Source: Haloparvum sedimenti
Lineage (GTDB): Archaea; Halobacteriota; Halobacteria; Halobacteriales; Haloferacaceae
Direction of reading: 5' to 3'
Assembly: GCF_001462205.1 (NCBI RefSeq)
Contig: NZ_LKIR01000143.1
Coordinates: forward strand, 13,891-74,396
DNA length: 60,506 nucleotides
Numbering within the stretch: the stretch's first letter is position 1; each line of letters begins with the position of its first letter. The notes below the pieces were generated by a model. The model was not told the origin of the DNA. It saw only the letters and a list, made by a program, of their open reading frames with translations, and made no database searches. Shown here in pieces: positions 42,741 to 50,475 of this stretch. The position numbers and the translations under genes were made by a program.

Positions 42741-42888
42741 CGTCGGCAGTGGGGCGGCGCCGGCCGAGAAGGTGTCGGTCGGCGACGGGAGCGCGGAGAG
42801 GTCGGTCCCTCGCGCGGGTCCGTCCGCGCAAGGGCCAGTACTTGCCCCCGTGCGAGGGACTTTTGCCGGCCGGCGTGCAGGTCGAGGT

Positions 42889-43545
42889 ATGAGCGAGGAG
42901 CCACCGTCGGAGCGGCACTCCCCGGTCGGCGAGCCGGTCGTCCGCGCCGACCCCGAGGTGACGGGCGAGCGTGCCGCCGAGGCGGTGGGGTTCGACCCGA
43001 CCGACCCCGACAGCGTCTCGGAGGCCGCCGACACCGTCGCCCGGTTCGCTGCGGGCGCCGTCGGCGGCGACGACCACGTCCTGATGCTCCGGGGCGCGGC
43101 CGCCTGCGCGGCGCTGGTCCGCGGCGAGGGGTCGTACAAGGCGGCCGCCGAGCGCGCGGGCGAGGCCGTCTCCGTCTCCTTCATCCGCAAGTGGGCGCGC
43201 GTCCACGACCTCCCACAGGCGATCCGTCGACACGTCGCCCGCGGTCACATCCCGCCAACCGCCGCCAAGCACATCGCGCGCGTCGGCGGCGACGACCGCT
43301 ACCTGCTCGCGTGGGCGGTGCTGGACGGCGACCTTACGGTTCGGGAGATCCGCTCCGCCGCCTCCGCCGTCAACGACGGCGCCGACGCCGAGGACGCGCT
43401 CCGCGAGGCGGGCGTCGTCCCCGGTCGGCTGACGCTGGACCTGCCGATCGCGGAGTACGTCGAACTCCGGCGCCGCGCCTCCATGCGGAACGAGGAGCCC
43501 GGCGCGGTCGTCGCCGACGCGCTGCGCGAGTACTTCTCCGAGTAG
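42889..43545 (+). CDS. DUF7119-like haloarchaeal protein with HTH-type core
   Basis: The 218-residue protein starts MSEEPPSERHSPVGEPVVRA. Its middle has LRGAAACAALVRGEGSYKAA, then RAGEAVSVSFIRKWARVHDL and HIPPTAAKHIARVGGDDRYL, a helix-rich region with the look of a ParB- or HTH-like domain. The C-terminal RLTLDLPIAEYVELRRRASM is ribbon-helix-helix-like. Assignment to DUF7119 is by pattern. Regulation or DNA binding is inference. The ATG follows a TATA-like TTTTGCCGG. Confidence 0.72.
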   Translation: MSEEPPSERHSPVGEPVVRADPEVTGERAAEAVGFDPTDPDSVSEAADTVARFAAGAVGGDDHVLMLRGAAACAALVRGEGSYKAAAERAGEAVSVSFIRKWARVHDLPQAIRRHVARGHIPPTAAKHIARVGGDDRYLLAWAVLDGDLTVREIRSAASAVNDGADAEDALREAGVVPGRLTLDLPIAEYVELRRRASMRNEEPGAVVADALREYFSE

Positions 43546-43574
43546 CGGAGCCGGAGCGGGATACCGGACCCGGG

Positions 43575-44870
43575 CTACGCGCTCAGGAATCGCCGCGCCG
43601 TCGCCCCGATCGTCTCGCGTGCCTTCTCGACTTCGACCCACGCGACCGTCTCGTTGGGGAAGTGCGCCTCCGCGATCGTCCCCGGCCCGAACAGCACGGT
43701 CGGGATCCCCTCGGCCACGTAATGGCGCGAATCGGCGCCGTAGGTCGCTCCCCGCGGCTCCGTCTCCGGGAGCCCGGTTTCTTCCATCGCGGCCCGCAGA
43801 TCCGCGACGACCGGCTCGTCGGGGTCGACCTCGGCCGGCTCGAACTGGACCGAGAACCGCTCGAACCGCGGCGGATGCTCGTCGAGCCACGGGTCGTCCG
43901 CGGTCGCGGCCGCCAGCCGCTCGCGGAACCGCTCCTCGACCGCCGCGACCGTCTCGCCGGGCGCGACGCCGATCCGGAACTCCGCGGACAGCGTTGCCGG
44001 GACCGTCGACGCCCACGACCCCGCCTCGACGCGCCCGCAGACCACGGGCCACGCGACCGGGAACCGGTCGTAGAGGGGGTGGGTCACCGTCCGGTTGCGT
44101 TCGGCCTCGAGGTCCATGAAGGACTCCCGGACCGCCTCGAAGCGCGGGAGCACGTCCTCGCCGACCCACCGCGTCGCGGCGTGGGCGCTCCGCCCGTCGA
44201 GTTCCAGTCGGGCCATCAGGCTCCCCTCCGTGGCCACCACCGGCCGGAGGTCCGTCGGCTCCGCGACCACCGCGGCGTCGCGCTCGAAGGGGTACGGGTT
44301 CGCGAGCGCCGCGGTCGCGGCGCCGTAGCCGCCGTCCTCCTCGCCGGCGACGGCCTCGACCACGACCCGGCCGTCGAGGTCGGCCTCATCCGCCTCCGCC
44401 GCCGCGCGGAGGTCGAGCGCGGCGCCCACGCAGGCCGCGAGTCCCGACTTCATGTCGGCCGCGCCGCGGGCGGTCAGCGTCTCCTCCCCGGAGCGCGCTC
44501 CGTCCCCGTCCGGCCCGCCGCGTCTCACAGCCTCGAACGGCTCCGTCTCCCACTCCGACCGCTCGACGGGCACCACGTCGAGGTGGCCGTTCAACAGGAG
44601 CGTGGGATACGCGTCGTCGCCGTCGAGGGTCGCGTCGCCGAACGCCAGCGCGCCCGCCACGCTCCGGCGCCCCTCGGCGTCGAGCGCGTCGGGGTCGTCC
44701 GGGAACGAGGGGTGGTCGGCGAGCAGCGCCGGGTCGGCGTCCCACGCGTACGTCTCGAACCCGAGCGCGTCGAACCGCTCGCGGACCCACGCGGCCGCGG
44801 GGGCCTCCGCACCCGCGGTCGTCGCGAAGCCGCAGAGTCGGTCGGTGAACGCCCGCAGATCGAACTCCAT
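43575..44870 (-). CDS. M20 family peptidase/deacylase (ArgE/DapE type)
   Basis: The 431-residue protein starts MEFDLRAFTDRLCGFATTAG. Metal-binding motifs are in NGHLDVVPVERSEWETEPFE (His and Asp), TARGAADMKSGLAACVG (Asp), VVEAVAGEEDGGYGAAT (Glu-Glu) and the late ADSRHYVAEGIPTVLFGP (His). These give a two-zinc amidohydrolase. The fold has a lid insertion near residues 200-310. Typical substrates are N-acyl amino acids; ArgE/DapE-type specificity is not resolved by sequence. It converges on the DUF7119-like gene with 29 bases between. Confidence 0.9.
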   Translation of the reverse strand: MEFDLRAFTDRLCGFATTAGAEAPAAAWVRERFDALGFETYAWDADPALLADHPSFPDDPDALDAEGRRSVAGALAFGDATLDGDDAYPTLLLNGHLDVVPVERSEWETEPFEAVRRGGPDGDGARSGEETLTARGAADMKSGLAACVGAALDLRAAAEADEADLDGRVVVEAVAGEEDGGYGAATAALANPYPFERDAAVVAEPTDLRPVVATEGSLMARLELDGRSAHAATRWVGEDVLPRFEAVRESFMDLEAERNRTVTHPLYDRFPVAWPVVCGRVEAGSWASTVPATLSAEFRIGVAPGETVAAVEERFRERLAAATADDPWLDEHPPRFERFSVQFEPAEVDPDEPVVADLRAAMEETGLPETEPRGATYGADSRHYVAEGIPTVLFGPGTIAEAHFPNETVAWVEVEKARETIGATARRFLSA

Positions 44871-45025
44871 AATCGAGGGTCTCGGGAGGGGCGAATAACG
44901 GTTGGGGTCGGCGGTTCGGAACCGAGCAACATCACCGGGTTGGACGATGGGCGGTCCGGTGCCGAGGCCGGCGCCGGCCGGGTTTTGTAAACGCTTATGC
45001 GTGCGCTGACGCAACCGAGAGGTGA

Positions 45026-45099
45026 GGGCCGGTAGCTCAGTTAGGGAGAGCGTCCGGCTTTTAACCGGACGGTCGGGGGTTCGAATCCCTCCCGGCCCG
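45026..45099 (+). tRNA. tRNA-Lys (TTT anticodon)
   Basis: The cloverleaf starts GGGCCGG and ends CCGGCCC with discriminator G. The anticodon stem TCCGG/CCGGA encloses CTTTTAA, giving TTT (Lys). The T-arm is GGTTCGAATCC. A TATA-like AAACGCTTATGCG lies about 30 bases upstream. No CCA is encoded. Its 3' end is repeated 155 bases downstream. Confidence 0.95.
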
Positions 45100-45256
45100 T
45101 GCAGCGAGACGATCAGCACCGCTGAGCGTCGAGCGAACCGGCAGGAAGGGTTCGAGCCCGGAGAGTCGCAGCCGGAAACCGTCCGTCGAGCTGTGCGGGG
45201 AGACGCAACGGAAGTCCGGAACGTCTCTCCTCGGTTCGAATCCCTCCCGGCCCGTG
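45078..45256 (+). repeat. tRNA-Lys trailing element with duplicated tRNA 3' end
   Basis: Twenty-four bases, from GGTTCGAATCCC through CCCGTG, occur at 45078-45101 (T-arm, acceptor and two following bases of the tRNA) and again at 45233-45256. The 131-base linker contains AGTCGCA, CCGTCCG-CGAGC and CGCAACGGAA...CGTCT in the order seen at the tRNA-Gly element. The rest of the gap to 45369 holds no other feature that I can see. Confidence 0.8.
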
Positions 45257-45369
45257 ACCACGTCTTGTATCGCTACGTTCTCTCCGCGCCGAGACCCGTC
45301 TGCCGGCTCGAGTCACGTCGCGTGACGGACCCCGTTCCGAGCAACGTCACGACCCAGTTTTCGACCGGC

Positions 45370-47751
45370 TCACTCCACCCTGACCGTCCGCGTCGCGCGA
45401 ACCGGCATCAGGGGCAGGTCGGGGAACGTCGTCTCCACGACGAACTCCAGTTCGTCCGCGGTCGGGGTGCCGAACACGCCGACGGGGACCGCCGTCCGCC
45501 CGTCGAGGTACATCGTCGTCTCGTTCATCTCCACGTCGTTGACCGTCACGCGGACGCCGACGCGCGCGCCGCCGCCGCGGTTCCGCACCGTCACCTCGAG
45601 CATCTCGTTCTCGCCGACGGCGACGGTCTCCGGGAACTCCCCCCAGTCCACGTCGATCCGGGGGAGTTCCGCCGCGGCCTCGACGATCCGGCTCGCGACG
45701 CCCTCGGCCATTCCCGCGGCCTCCAGCGCGTCGGCGCCCGCGTCCGCGACCGCGGCGGGCGAGGCGAAGCCGGCGTCGGCCAGCGTCTCCGCGCGCCCGG
45801 CACCCACGCCGTCGATGGCGGTGAGCGCGACCGCGTTTCGGGAGACGCCGTGCTCGACGCGCGCCTCGACGCGCGTCCCGAGGTTGGCGGCGCGGGGGCC
45901 GGCGAAGGCGTCGAGGAACTCCCGGAGCGCGGCGAGCAGGCGGAGCGCGTTCTGCCGGATCACCCACGCGTCCGATCGGAGGTCCGAGGGGACCGAGTCG
46001 ACCGTCGACGCGTGGAGGATGGCCAGCACCTTGCGGTGACCGTTCTCCAGGTCGGTGTCGACGCCCGCGGCCGAGAGCGCGCGGTCGACCGCGTCCGCCT
46101 CGGACGACCGGGCGGAGACGGAGTCGAACTCGTCGGCGGCCGCGACCGCCTCCAGGATCGCGTCGGCCGTGACGGCGTCGCGGTCGGCCAGTTCGCGGAA
46201 CCGCTCGGCGGTGTCGAGCCGGAGGTAGTACTTCGAGGCGAGCCGACCGAGCTTCGAGGGGGAGATCCCGAGGTTCTCGTCGGTCTCCGCGAAGCCGGCG
46301 TCGACCAGCGCCTCGACCGTCTCGCGCACGCGCTCGCGGACGGCCTCGAAGTCGTACGCCTCGGGTTCCGATCGCGCGCGAACGTAGTAGAAGGTGGTCT
46401 CCAGCCACGCCATCACGTCGTCGAGCCCGCGGATCGTCCCCATCGCGATCTCCGCGTTGAGGTGCGCGTCGAGCTCCTCGGCGAGCCGCGACTCGATCTC
46501 CTTCCCCTCCGAGAGCAGGCTCCGGTACTTGTCGGCGTCCGCGTGGTCACACACCACCCAGCCGTACCCCACGTCGTCGTAGCCGGGGCGGCCGGCGCGG
46601 CCGAGCATCTGCACCACGTCGATTGGGGAAATGTCCGTCTCGCCCTCCAGCGGGTCGTGGTACTTCGTGTCGCGGATCACCACGCAGCGCGCGGGGAGGT
46701 TGACGCCCCACGCCAGCGTCGAGGTCGAGAACAGGATGTCGATCTTCCCCTGCTTGAACCACTCCTCGACGCGGTCGCGGTCCTCCTTGCCCAGCCCGGC
46801 GTGGTGGAAGCCGACGCCGTCGAGCACCGACTGCCGGAGCGTGTCGTTCGACAGCTCCTTCGCGTCGTTGTGAAAGTCGTAGTCGCCGCGGGCGCCGATC
46901 GGCACGTCGCGTTCAGTTAACTCGTCGCGGGTCTTCTTGGCCGCCTGCACCGTGTCCTGTCGCGAAGAGACGAACACGAGCGCCTGCCCATCCTCGCGGA
47001 CGTGGGGGATCGCGAGGTCGAGCGCGCGGTAGAGCCGGCGGTACTTGTCCGCGAACGCGTTCGCGCCGTGGCTGTACGTTTTTACGCCGGTCTCCAGGTC
47101 CACGGGCCGGTACTCGTCGCCGAAGGCGTAGGTCGTCTCGGGCGGCGCGTCGAGCCACTCCGCCACGTCCTCGATGTTCGGCATCGTCGCGGAGAGCGCG
47201 ACGATGCGGGGGTCACGGAGCCGGCGGAGCCGCGAGACGACGACCTCCAGCACCGCGCCGCGGCGGTCGGAGTCGAGCAGGTGGACCTCGTCGATGACGA
47301 CGCAGTCGACCGCGTTGATGAAGTCGTAGCGCGCGGAGTCGTGCTTCCGCGTCGCGGAGTCGGCCTTCTCGGGCGTCATCACGAGGATGTCCGCGCGCTC
47401 GGCGCGGCGGGGATTGAGGTCCCGCTCGCCGGTCACGACGTACACCGAGTAGCCGAGCTCCTCGAAGCGGTCCCACTCCGCCTCCTTCTCGTTCGTGAGC
47501 GCGCGCATCGGCGCGATAAACAGCGCCGTGCCCCCCTCCGAGAGCGTCTTGCAGATCGCCAGCTCCGCGAGCGCGGTCTTGCCGGCGCCGGTCGGCGCGG
47601 CCGCGACCACGTTGCCGTCCGTCTCGAGGATGCCGGGCAGCGCCTCGCGCTGCATCTCGTTGAACGCCTCGAAGCCGAACGCGTCCGCGAACTCGGGCAG
47701 CGCCTCGGCTACCCGCGTCGGCACCTCGCCCTCCGGGGACCTGCCATGCAT
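45370..47751 (-). CDS. Ski2-like superfamily 2 helicase
   Basis: The 793-residue protein starts MHGRSPEGEVPTRVAEALPE. Helicase motifs are in order: Q-like FNEMQREALPGIL, Walker A AAAPTGAGKTALAEL (I), FIAPMRALTNEKE (Ia), VDCVVIDEVHLLDSDRRGAV (II, DEVH), ALSATMPNIEDVAEWL (III), then GVGFHHAGLGKEDRDRVEEW, TSTLAWGVNLPARCVVI and QMLGRAGRPGYDD (IV-VI). A winged-helix and a Sec63-like domain follow, with helix-hairpin-helix GVGAGRAETLADAGF and an Ig-like end. Such Ski2 helicases act on DNA or RNA. It is distinct from the typical Hel308 N-terminus. The frame is open further upstream, past the dispersed repeat. Confidence 0.92.
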   Translation of the reverse strand: MHGRSPEGEVPTRVAEALPEFADAFGFEAFNEMQREALPGILETDGNVVAAAPTGAGKTALAELAICKTLSEGGTALFIAPMRALTNEKEAEWDRFEELGYSVYVVTGERDLNPRRAERADILVMTPEKADSATRKHDSARYDFINAVDCVVIDEVHLLDSDRRGAVLEVVVSRLRRLRDPRIVALSATMPNIEDVAEWLDAPPETTYAFGDEYRPVDLETGVKTYSHGANAFADKYRRLYRALDLAIPHVREDGQALVFVSSRQDTVQAAKKTRDELTERDVPIGARGDYDFHNDAKELSNDTLRQSVLDGVGFHHAGLGKEDRDRVEEWFKQGKIDILFSTSTLAWGVNLPARCVVIRDTKYHDPLEGETDISPIDVVQMLGRAGRPGYDDVGYGWVVCDHADADKYRSLLSEGKEIESRLAEELDAHLNAEIAMGTIRGLDDVMAWLETTFYYVRARSEPEAYDFEAVRERVRETVEALVDAGFAETDENLGISPSKLGRLASKYYLRLDTAERFRELADRDAVTADAILEAVAAADEFDSVSARSSEADAVDRALSAAGVDTDLENGHRKVLAILHASTVDSVPSDLRSDAWVIRQNALRLLAALREFLDAFAGPRAANLGTRVEARVEHGVSRNAVALTAIDGVGAGRAETLADAGFASPAAVADAGADALEAAGMAEGVASRIVEAAAELPRIDVDWGEFPETVAVGENEMLEVTVRNRGGGARVGVRVTVNDVEMNETTMYLDGRTAVPVGVFGTPTADELEFVVETTFPDLPLMPVRATRTVRVE

Positions 47752-47811
47752 TACCACAAACCGAGCGCCTCGGGGGGAAAGGCGTTTCTCAATCGGTCGC
47801 CAAGCCGGCGC

Positions 47812-48105
47812 ATGCCCAGGTGGCTCCACAGCGGACGCCGGCGCGACATCTGCGCGCTGGTCCACGAGGCGGGCGAGATCCGCGCGCAAGCGCTCAAGAG
47901 TCGCCTCGCTGAGCACGCCGACGAGCGCGTGGACCCGCGGACGTTCAGGCAGACGCTGGACGCGCTGGAGAACAAGGGGTTCCTCGCCGCGCGCGTCGAC
48001 GGCATCGCGGACGTGTACCGCCTCACCGACGAGGGAGAAAAGCGGCTGCTCGACCACTACGAGTGGCTGACGGAACGGATCGAGAACGCGGCAGTCGAGG
48101 ACTGA
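47812..48105 (+). CDS. PadR-like winged-helix protein
   Basis: The 97-residue protein starts MPRWLHSGRRRDICALVHEA. A winged-helix core is seen: RDICALVHEAGEIRAQALKS, then ERVDPRTFRQTLDALENKGF and the wing LAARVDGIADVYRLTDEGEK. The end is a helix LLDHYEWLTERIENA for dimerisation. This resembles PadR-type regulators. It is divergent from the helicase gene with 60 bases between. The target is unknown. Confidence 0.82.
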   Translation: MPRWLHSGRRRDICALVHEAGEIRAQALKSRLAEHADERVDPRTFRQTLDALENKGFLAARVDGIADVYRLTDEGEKRLLDHYEWLTERIENAAVED

Positions 48106-48169
48106 GCGCCATCCACAACCGCAGTAATGGACCGACCCAGCGTCGACGGCTGTCCGTTCAGTGATCGGT

Positions 48170-48412
48170 GCGGTCGGCGCGCGCGAGGAACGCGCGCGAG
48201 GTCGCCGGCACGCTACTGCACGCCGGCTGCTCGAAAATCTCCGATTTTCGGTGGAGGCGGCGGGCGCGGCCGCCTGCTGTGCGGTTTCGCGGCCGCGCCG
48301 CCGCCGAGGCTGGGGAGGTGCGAGGCTGCGGTGCGGTTGCGGTGGGTGGGACTGAACGTGGCTTTCGAGGTGGTGCTGTCCCGAACAGCAGCGTCCGCGG
48401 CAGACACGGAAC
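48170..48412 (+). repeat. Dispersed structured repeat, copy C
   Basis: The copy lies between the PadR-like gene and the DJ-1 gene. It has the 5' hairpin GCGCGCG-AGGAA-CGCGCGC, a GCCGGC/GCCGGC hairpin with CGCTACTGCA in the loop (48204-48227), and CGAAAATC/GATTTTCG (48232-48250). A 17-bp stem follows, with arms 48256-48273 (one bulged G) and 48289-48305, then the core GAGGCTGGGGAGG and GTGGGACTGAA. A single 3' unit has TGCTGT-CCCGA-ACAGCA. No tandem 3' units are present. Confidence 0.75.
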
Positions 48413-48523
48413 ACCCGCAAGAGGGAGCCGACTGGAACGCCTGAACCGAACGACGCCCCCGCGACCGGACCGCCCTGGTCACCCCGCCCTACCAAAAGTC
48501 CCGCGAGCGGCCGCGAGAAACGG

Positions 48524-49117
48524 TCAATCGTCCGCGGCGACCGCGGGGTCGCCGTGGGTGATCTCGTCGCCGAGCAGGTCCATGAACGCCGCGAGCCACT
48601 CGGGGTGGTCGGGCCACGCCTGTCCCGTGACGAGGTTCCGGTCGCGGACGACGCCGTCGACCCACGAGCAGCCGGCGGCCTCAACCTCCGCGCGCACCGC
48701 CGGATACGCGGTCATCTCGTACCCCTCCAGCACGCCCGCGGCCGCGAGGATCTGCGGGCCGTGACACAGCGACGCGACGGGCTTGTCGGCCTCGAAGAAG
48801 TGCCGGACCGCGTCGAGCACCGCGTCGTACGTCCGGAGGTACTCCGGCGCGCGCCCGCCCGGGACGACGAGCGCGTCGTAGTCCGCCGGGTCGACCTCGG
48901 CCATCGTCGCGGTCAACTCGAAGTCGTGGCCGCGCTCCTCGAGGTACGTCTGGTCGCCCCGGAAGTCGTGGACCGCGGTCTTGACCGTCTCGCCCGCCTC
49001 CTTCTCGGGACAGACCGCGTCGACGCTGTGGCCCACCGCTTCGAGGGTCTGGTACGGGACCATGATCTCGTAGTCCTCGCCGAAGTCGCCGACGATCATC
49101 AGGATCTGCTTGGACAT
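48524..49117 (-). CDS. DJ-1/PfpI family protein
   Basis: The 197-residue protein starts MSKQILMIVGDFGEDYEIMV. The acid of the site is in GDFGEDYE. The nucleophile Cys is in VASLCHGPQILAAAG and a strand VVPGGRAPEYLR precedes it. The length and GDFGEDYE start fit PfpI/DJ-1 family members, deglycase- or chaperone-like proteins, often linked to stress. The substrate is not known. The stop lies 111 bases from repeat copy C. It is divergent from a lipoprotein gene. Confidence 0.92.
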   Translation of the reverse strand: MSKQILMIVGDFGEDYEIMVPYQTLEAVGHSVDAVCPEKEAGETVKTAVHDFRGDQTYLEERGHDFELTATMAEVDPADYDALVVPGGRAPEYLRTYDAVLDAVRHFFEADKPVASLCHGPQILAAAGVLEGYEMTAYPAVRAEVEAAGCSWVDGVVRDRNLVTGQAWPDHPEWLAAFMDLLGDEITHGDPAVAADD

Positions 49118-49250
49118 GGTAACACCGATCACACCTACGCGGAGCAGCGAGATAAAGTTTAGATTCAGAATCACTTCTGGATGATGCACTTTTCGGGTGT
49201 GGCGACGCGTCGCGAGAAAGCACTTATACGGGACGGGAGAGGGTCCAACC

Positions 49251-49949
49251 ATGCAACGTCGCCGAGTCCTCCTCGGAGCGAGCGCGTTGCTCGGTGGACT
49301 GGCCGGCTGTTCGGCGAGCGACGGTAATCCCTCGCGCGATGACGAGACGCCGACGACCGACGGAAACGGGTCCGCGGACGACGACGGACCGGCGGTGGAG
49401 GTTCGCGCGACCGTCGTCGACCAGCCCGCCGAGACCGGCCCCGCGGCCGCGGATCTGGAGGTCAAAAACGTCAGTCGGAACACGATAACGGTTCAGCCGG
49501 GTGGACACGGCGGAGAACCGTTGGAGTGGGTCGGCGAATCGCTCCCGGGAGCGGCCGGCGAGGCCGTGTTCCACCCGGTCGGGACTCGTGGCGTGACCGT
49601 CATCGACGGGAGCTTTCCGTCCGAGCGGAACGGCGGCTGTTGGCGGGCGGACGCGGCTGCGGACGGCGGCCCGGAACGAGCGCTCGTGAGCGCGCCGCTC
49701 AACGCCGAGTTAGCACCTGAGGAGGCACACACGGTCAGACAGCGGATCTACTATCGAGGTCCCCCGGACACCTGCTTTTCGGCGTCCGAATACCGAACGA
49801 GCGTGAGCGTGGACGTCTACCGAGACGGGAGTCGGACGGAGGCTCCGGATCCACAGGAAACCGAACGGACGAGACGGACCTACGACCTCGTGTTCAATAC
49901 GGGAGACGAGTTCACGGTCACGATGAATCCCGAGGAAGACGACCGGTAG
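49251..49949 (+). CDS. Tat-type lipoprotein of unknown function
   Basis: The 232-residue protein starts MQRRRVLLGASALLGGLAGC, with a Tat-like RRRVLLG and lipobox LAGC (Cys20). An Asp/Thr-rich linker follows and then a beta domain with ADLEVKNVSRNTITVQPGG and EEAHTVRQRIYYRG. One such domain may bind a small ligand outside the cell. A TATA-like GCACTTATACGGG is about 30 bases before the ATG. It is divergent from the DJ-1 gene. The family is not recognised. Confidence 0.82.
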   Translation: MQRRRVLLGASALLGGLAGCSASDGNPSRDDETPTTDGNGSADDDGPAVEVRATVVDQPAETGPAAADLEVKNVSRNTITVQPGGHGGEPLEWVGESLPGAAGEAVFHPVGTRGVTVIDGSFPSERNGGCWRADAAADGGPERALVSAPLNAELAPEEAHTVRQRIYYRGPPDTCFSASEYRTSVSVDVYRDGSRTEAPDPQETERTRRTYDLVFNTGDEFTVTMNPEEDDR

Positions 49950-50012
49950 TCACCGGAGTAGTGACATCACGGGAGTTGCGAGAACGACGCTTCCGTGTGC
50001 GTACGCCATTCG

Positions 50013-50366
50013 TTACGCGTTCTCTCCGAGGTCCGGTACCGACTCGGCCCACTCATCGTCGTCGCCGTACGCGTCGTCGCCGTACTCCGCTTCGATCTCC
50101 CGGAGACTCACCGCGTTGGCGACCCGTGAGGCCGCGACGTCGTCGGCGACCGCCCAGTACGAGTCGACCTTCCGAACGAGACCCTTCTCCCGGAGCCGGG
50201 CAAGCGTCTTGTGGACGCTCGAATGCGGAACGCTGGTCATCTCGGCCAATTCCTTGGGGGAAAACCCCATGTCCGGGTGGTCCAGCAGGACCGAGAGGAG
50301 CTCGTGCGCGTTCGTCTCCGGTTTGACCGGCGGCGTCTCGTCCGCCGGGTCGAGTTTGATCGGCAT
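50013..50366 (-). CDS. MarR-like winged-helix protein (orphan, antitoxin-like)
   Basis: The 117-residue protein starts MPIKLDPADETPPVKPETNA. The DNA-binding core is HELLSVLLDHPDMGFSPKEL, then AEMTSVPHSSVHKTLARLRE and KGLVRKVDSYWAVADD. The C-terminal acidic tail is EYGDDAYGDDDEWAESV. In haloarchaea, similar proteins precede a PemK/MazF-type toxin gene. No such gene is on this strand here, so the copy looks like an orphan. It converges on the lipoprotein gene. Confidence 0.78.
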   Translation of the reverse strand: MPIKLDPADETPPVKPETNAHELLSVLLDHPDMGFSPKELAEMTSVPHSSVHKTLARLREKGLVRKVDSYWAVADDVAASRVANAVSLREIEAEYGDDAYGDDDEWAESVPDLGENA

Positions 50367-50475
50367 GATGTCCGTGTCTGTCAGAGTACGTCAGAGATTG
50401 TCATAAACGTTGGCCGTCAGGACGGAGGCGGATGTCGCTACCGCCGATCCGAGGACTCGAAATGGGGTGGGCCGG

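Noticed and set aside
45022-46920. 632-codon frame starting inside tRNA-Lys
   Set aside because: Passes through a tRNA and the antisense of the helicase gene; only the tRNA-trailing segment is of interest, as DNA.
45370-48684. 1104-codon version of the helicase gene
   Set aside because: The upstream extension runs across repeat copy C and the PadR-like gene; family similarity begins at 47751.
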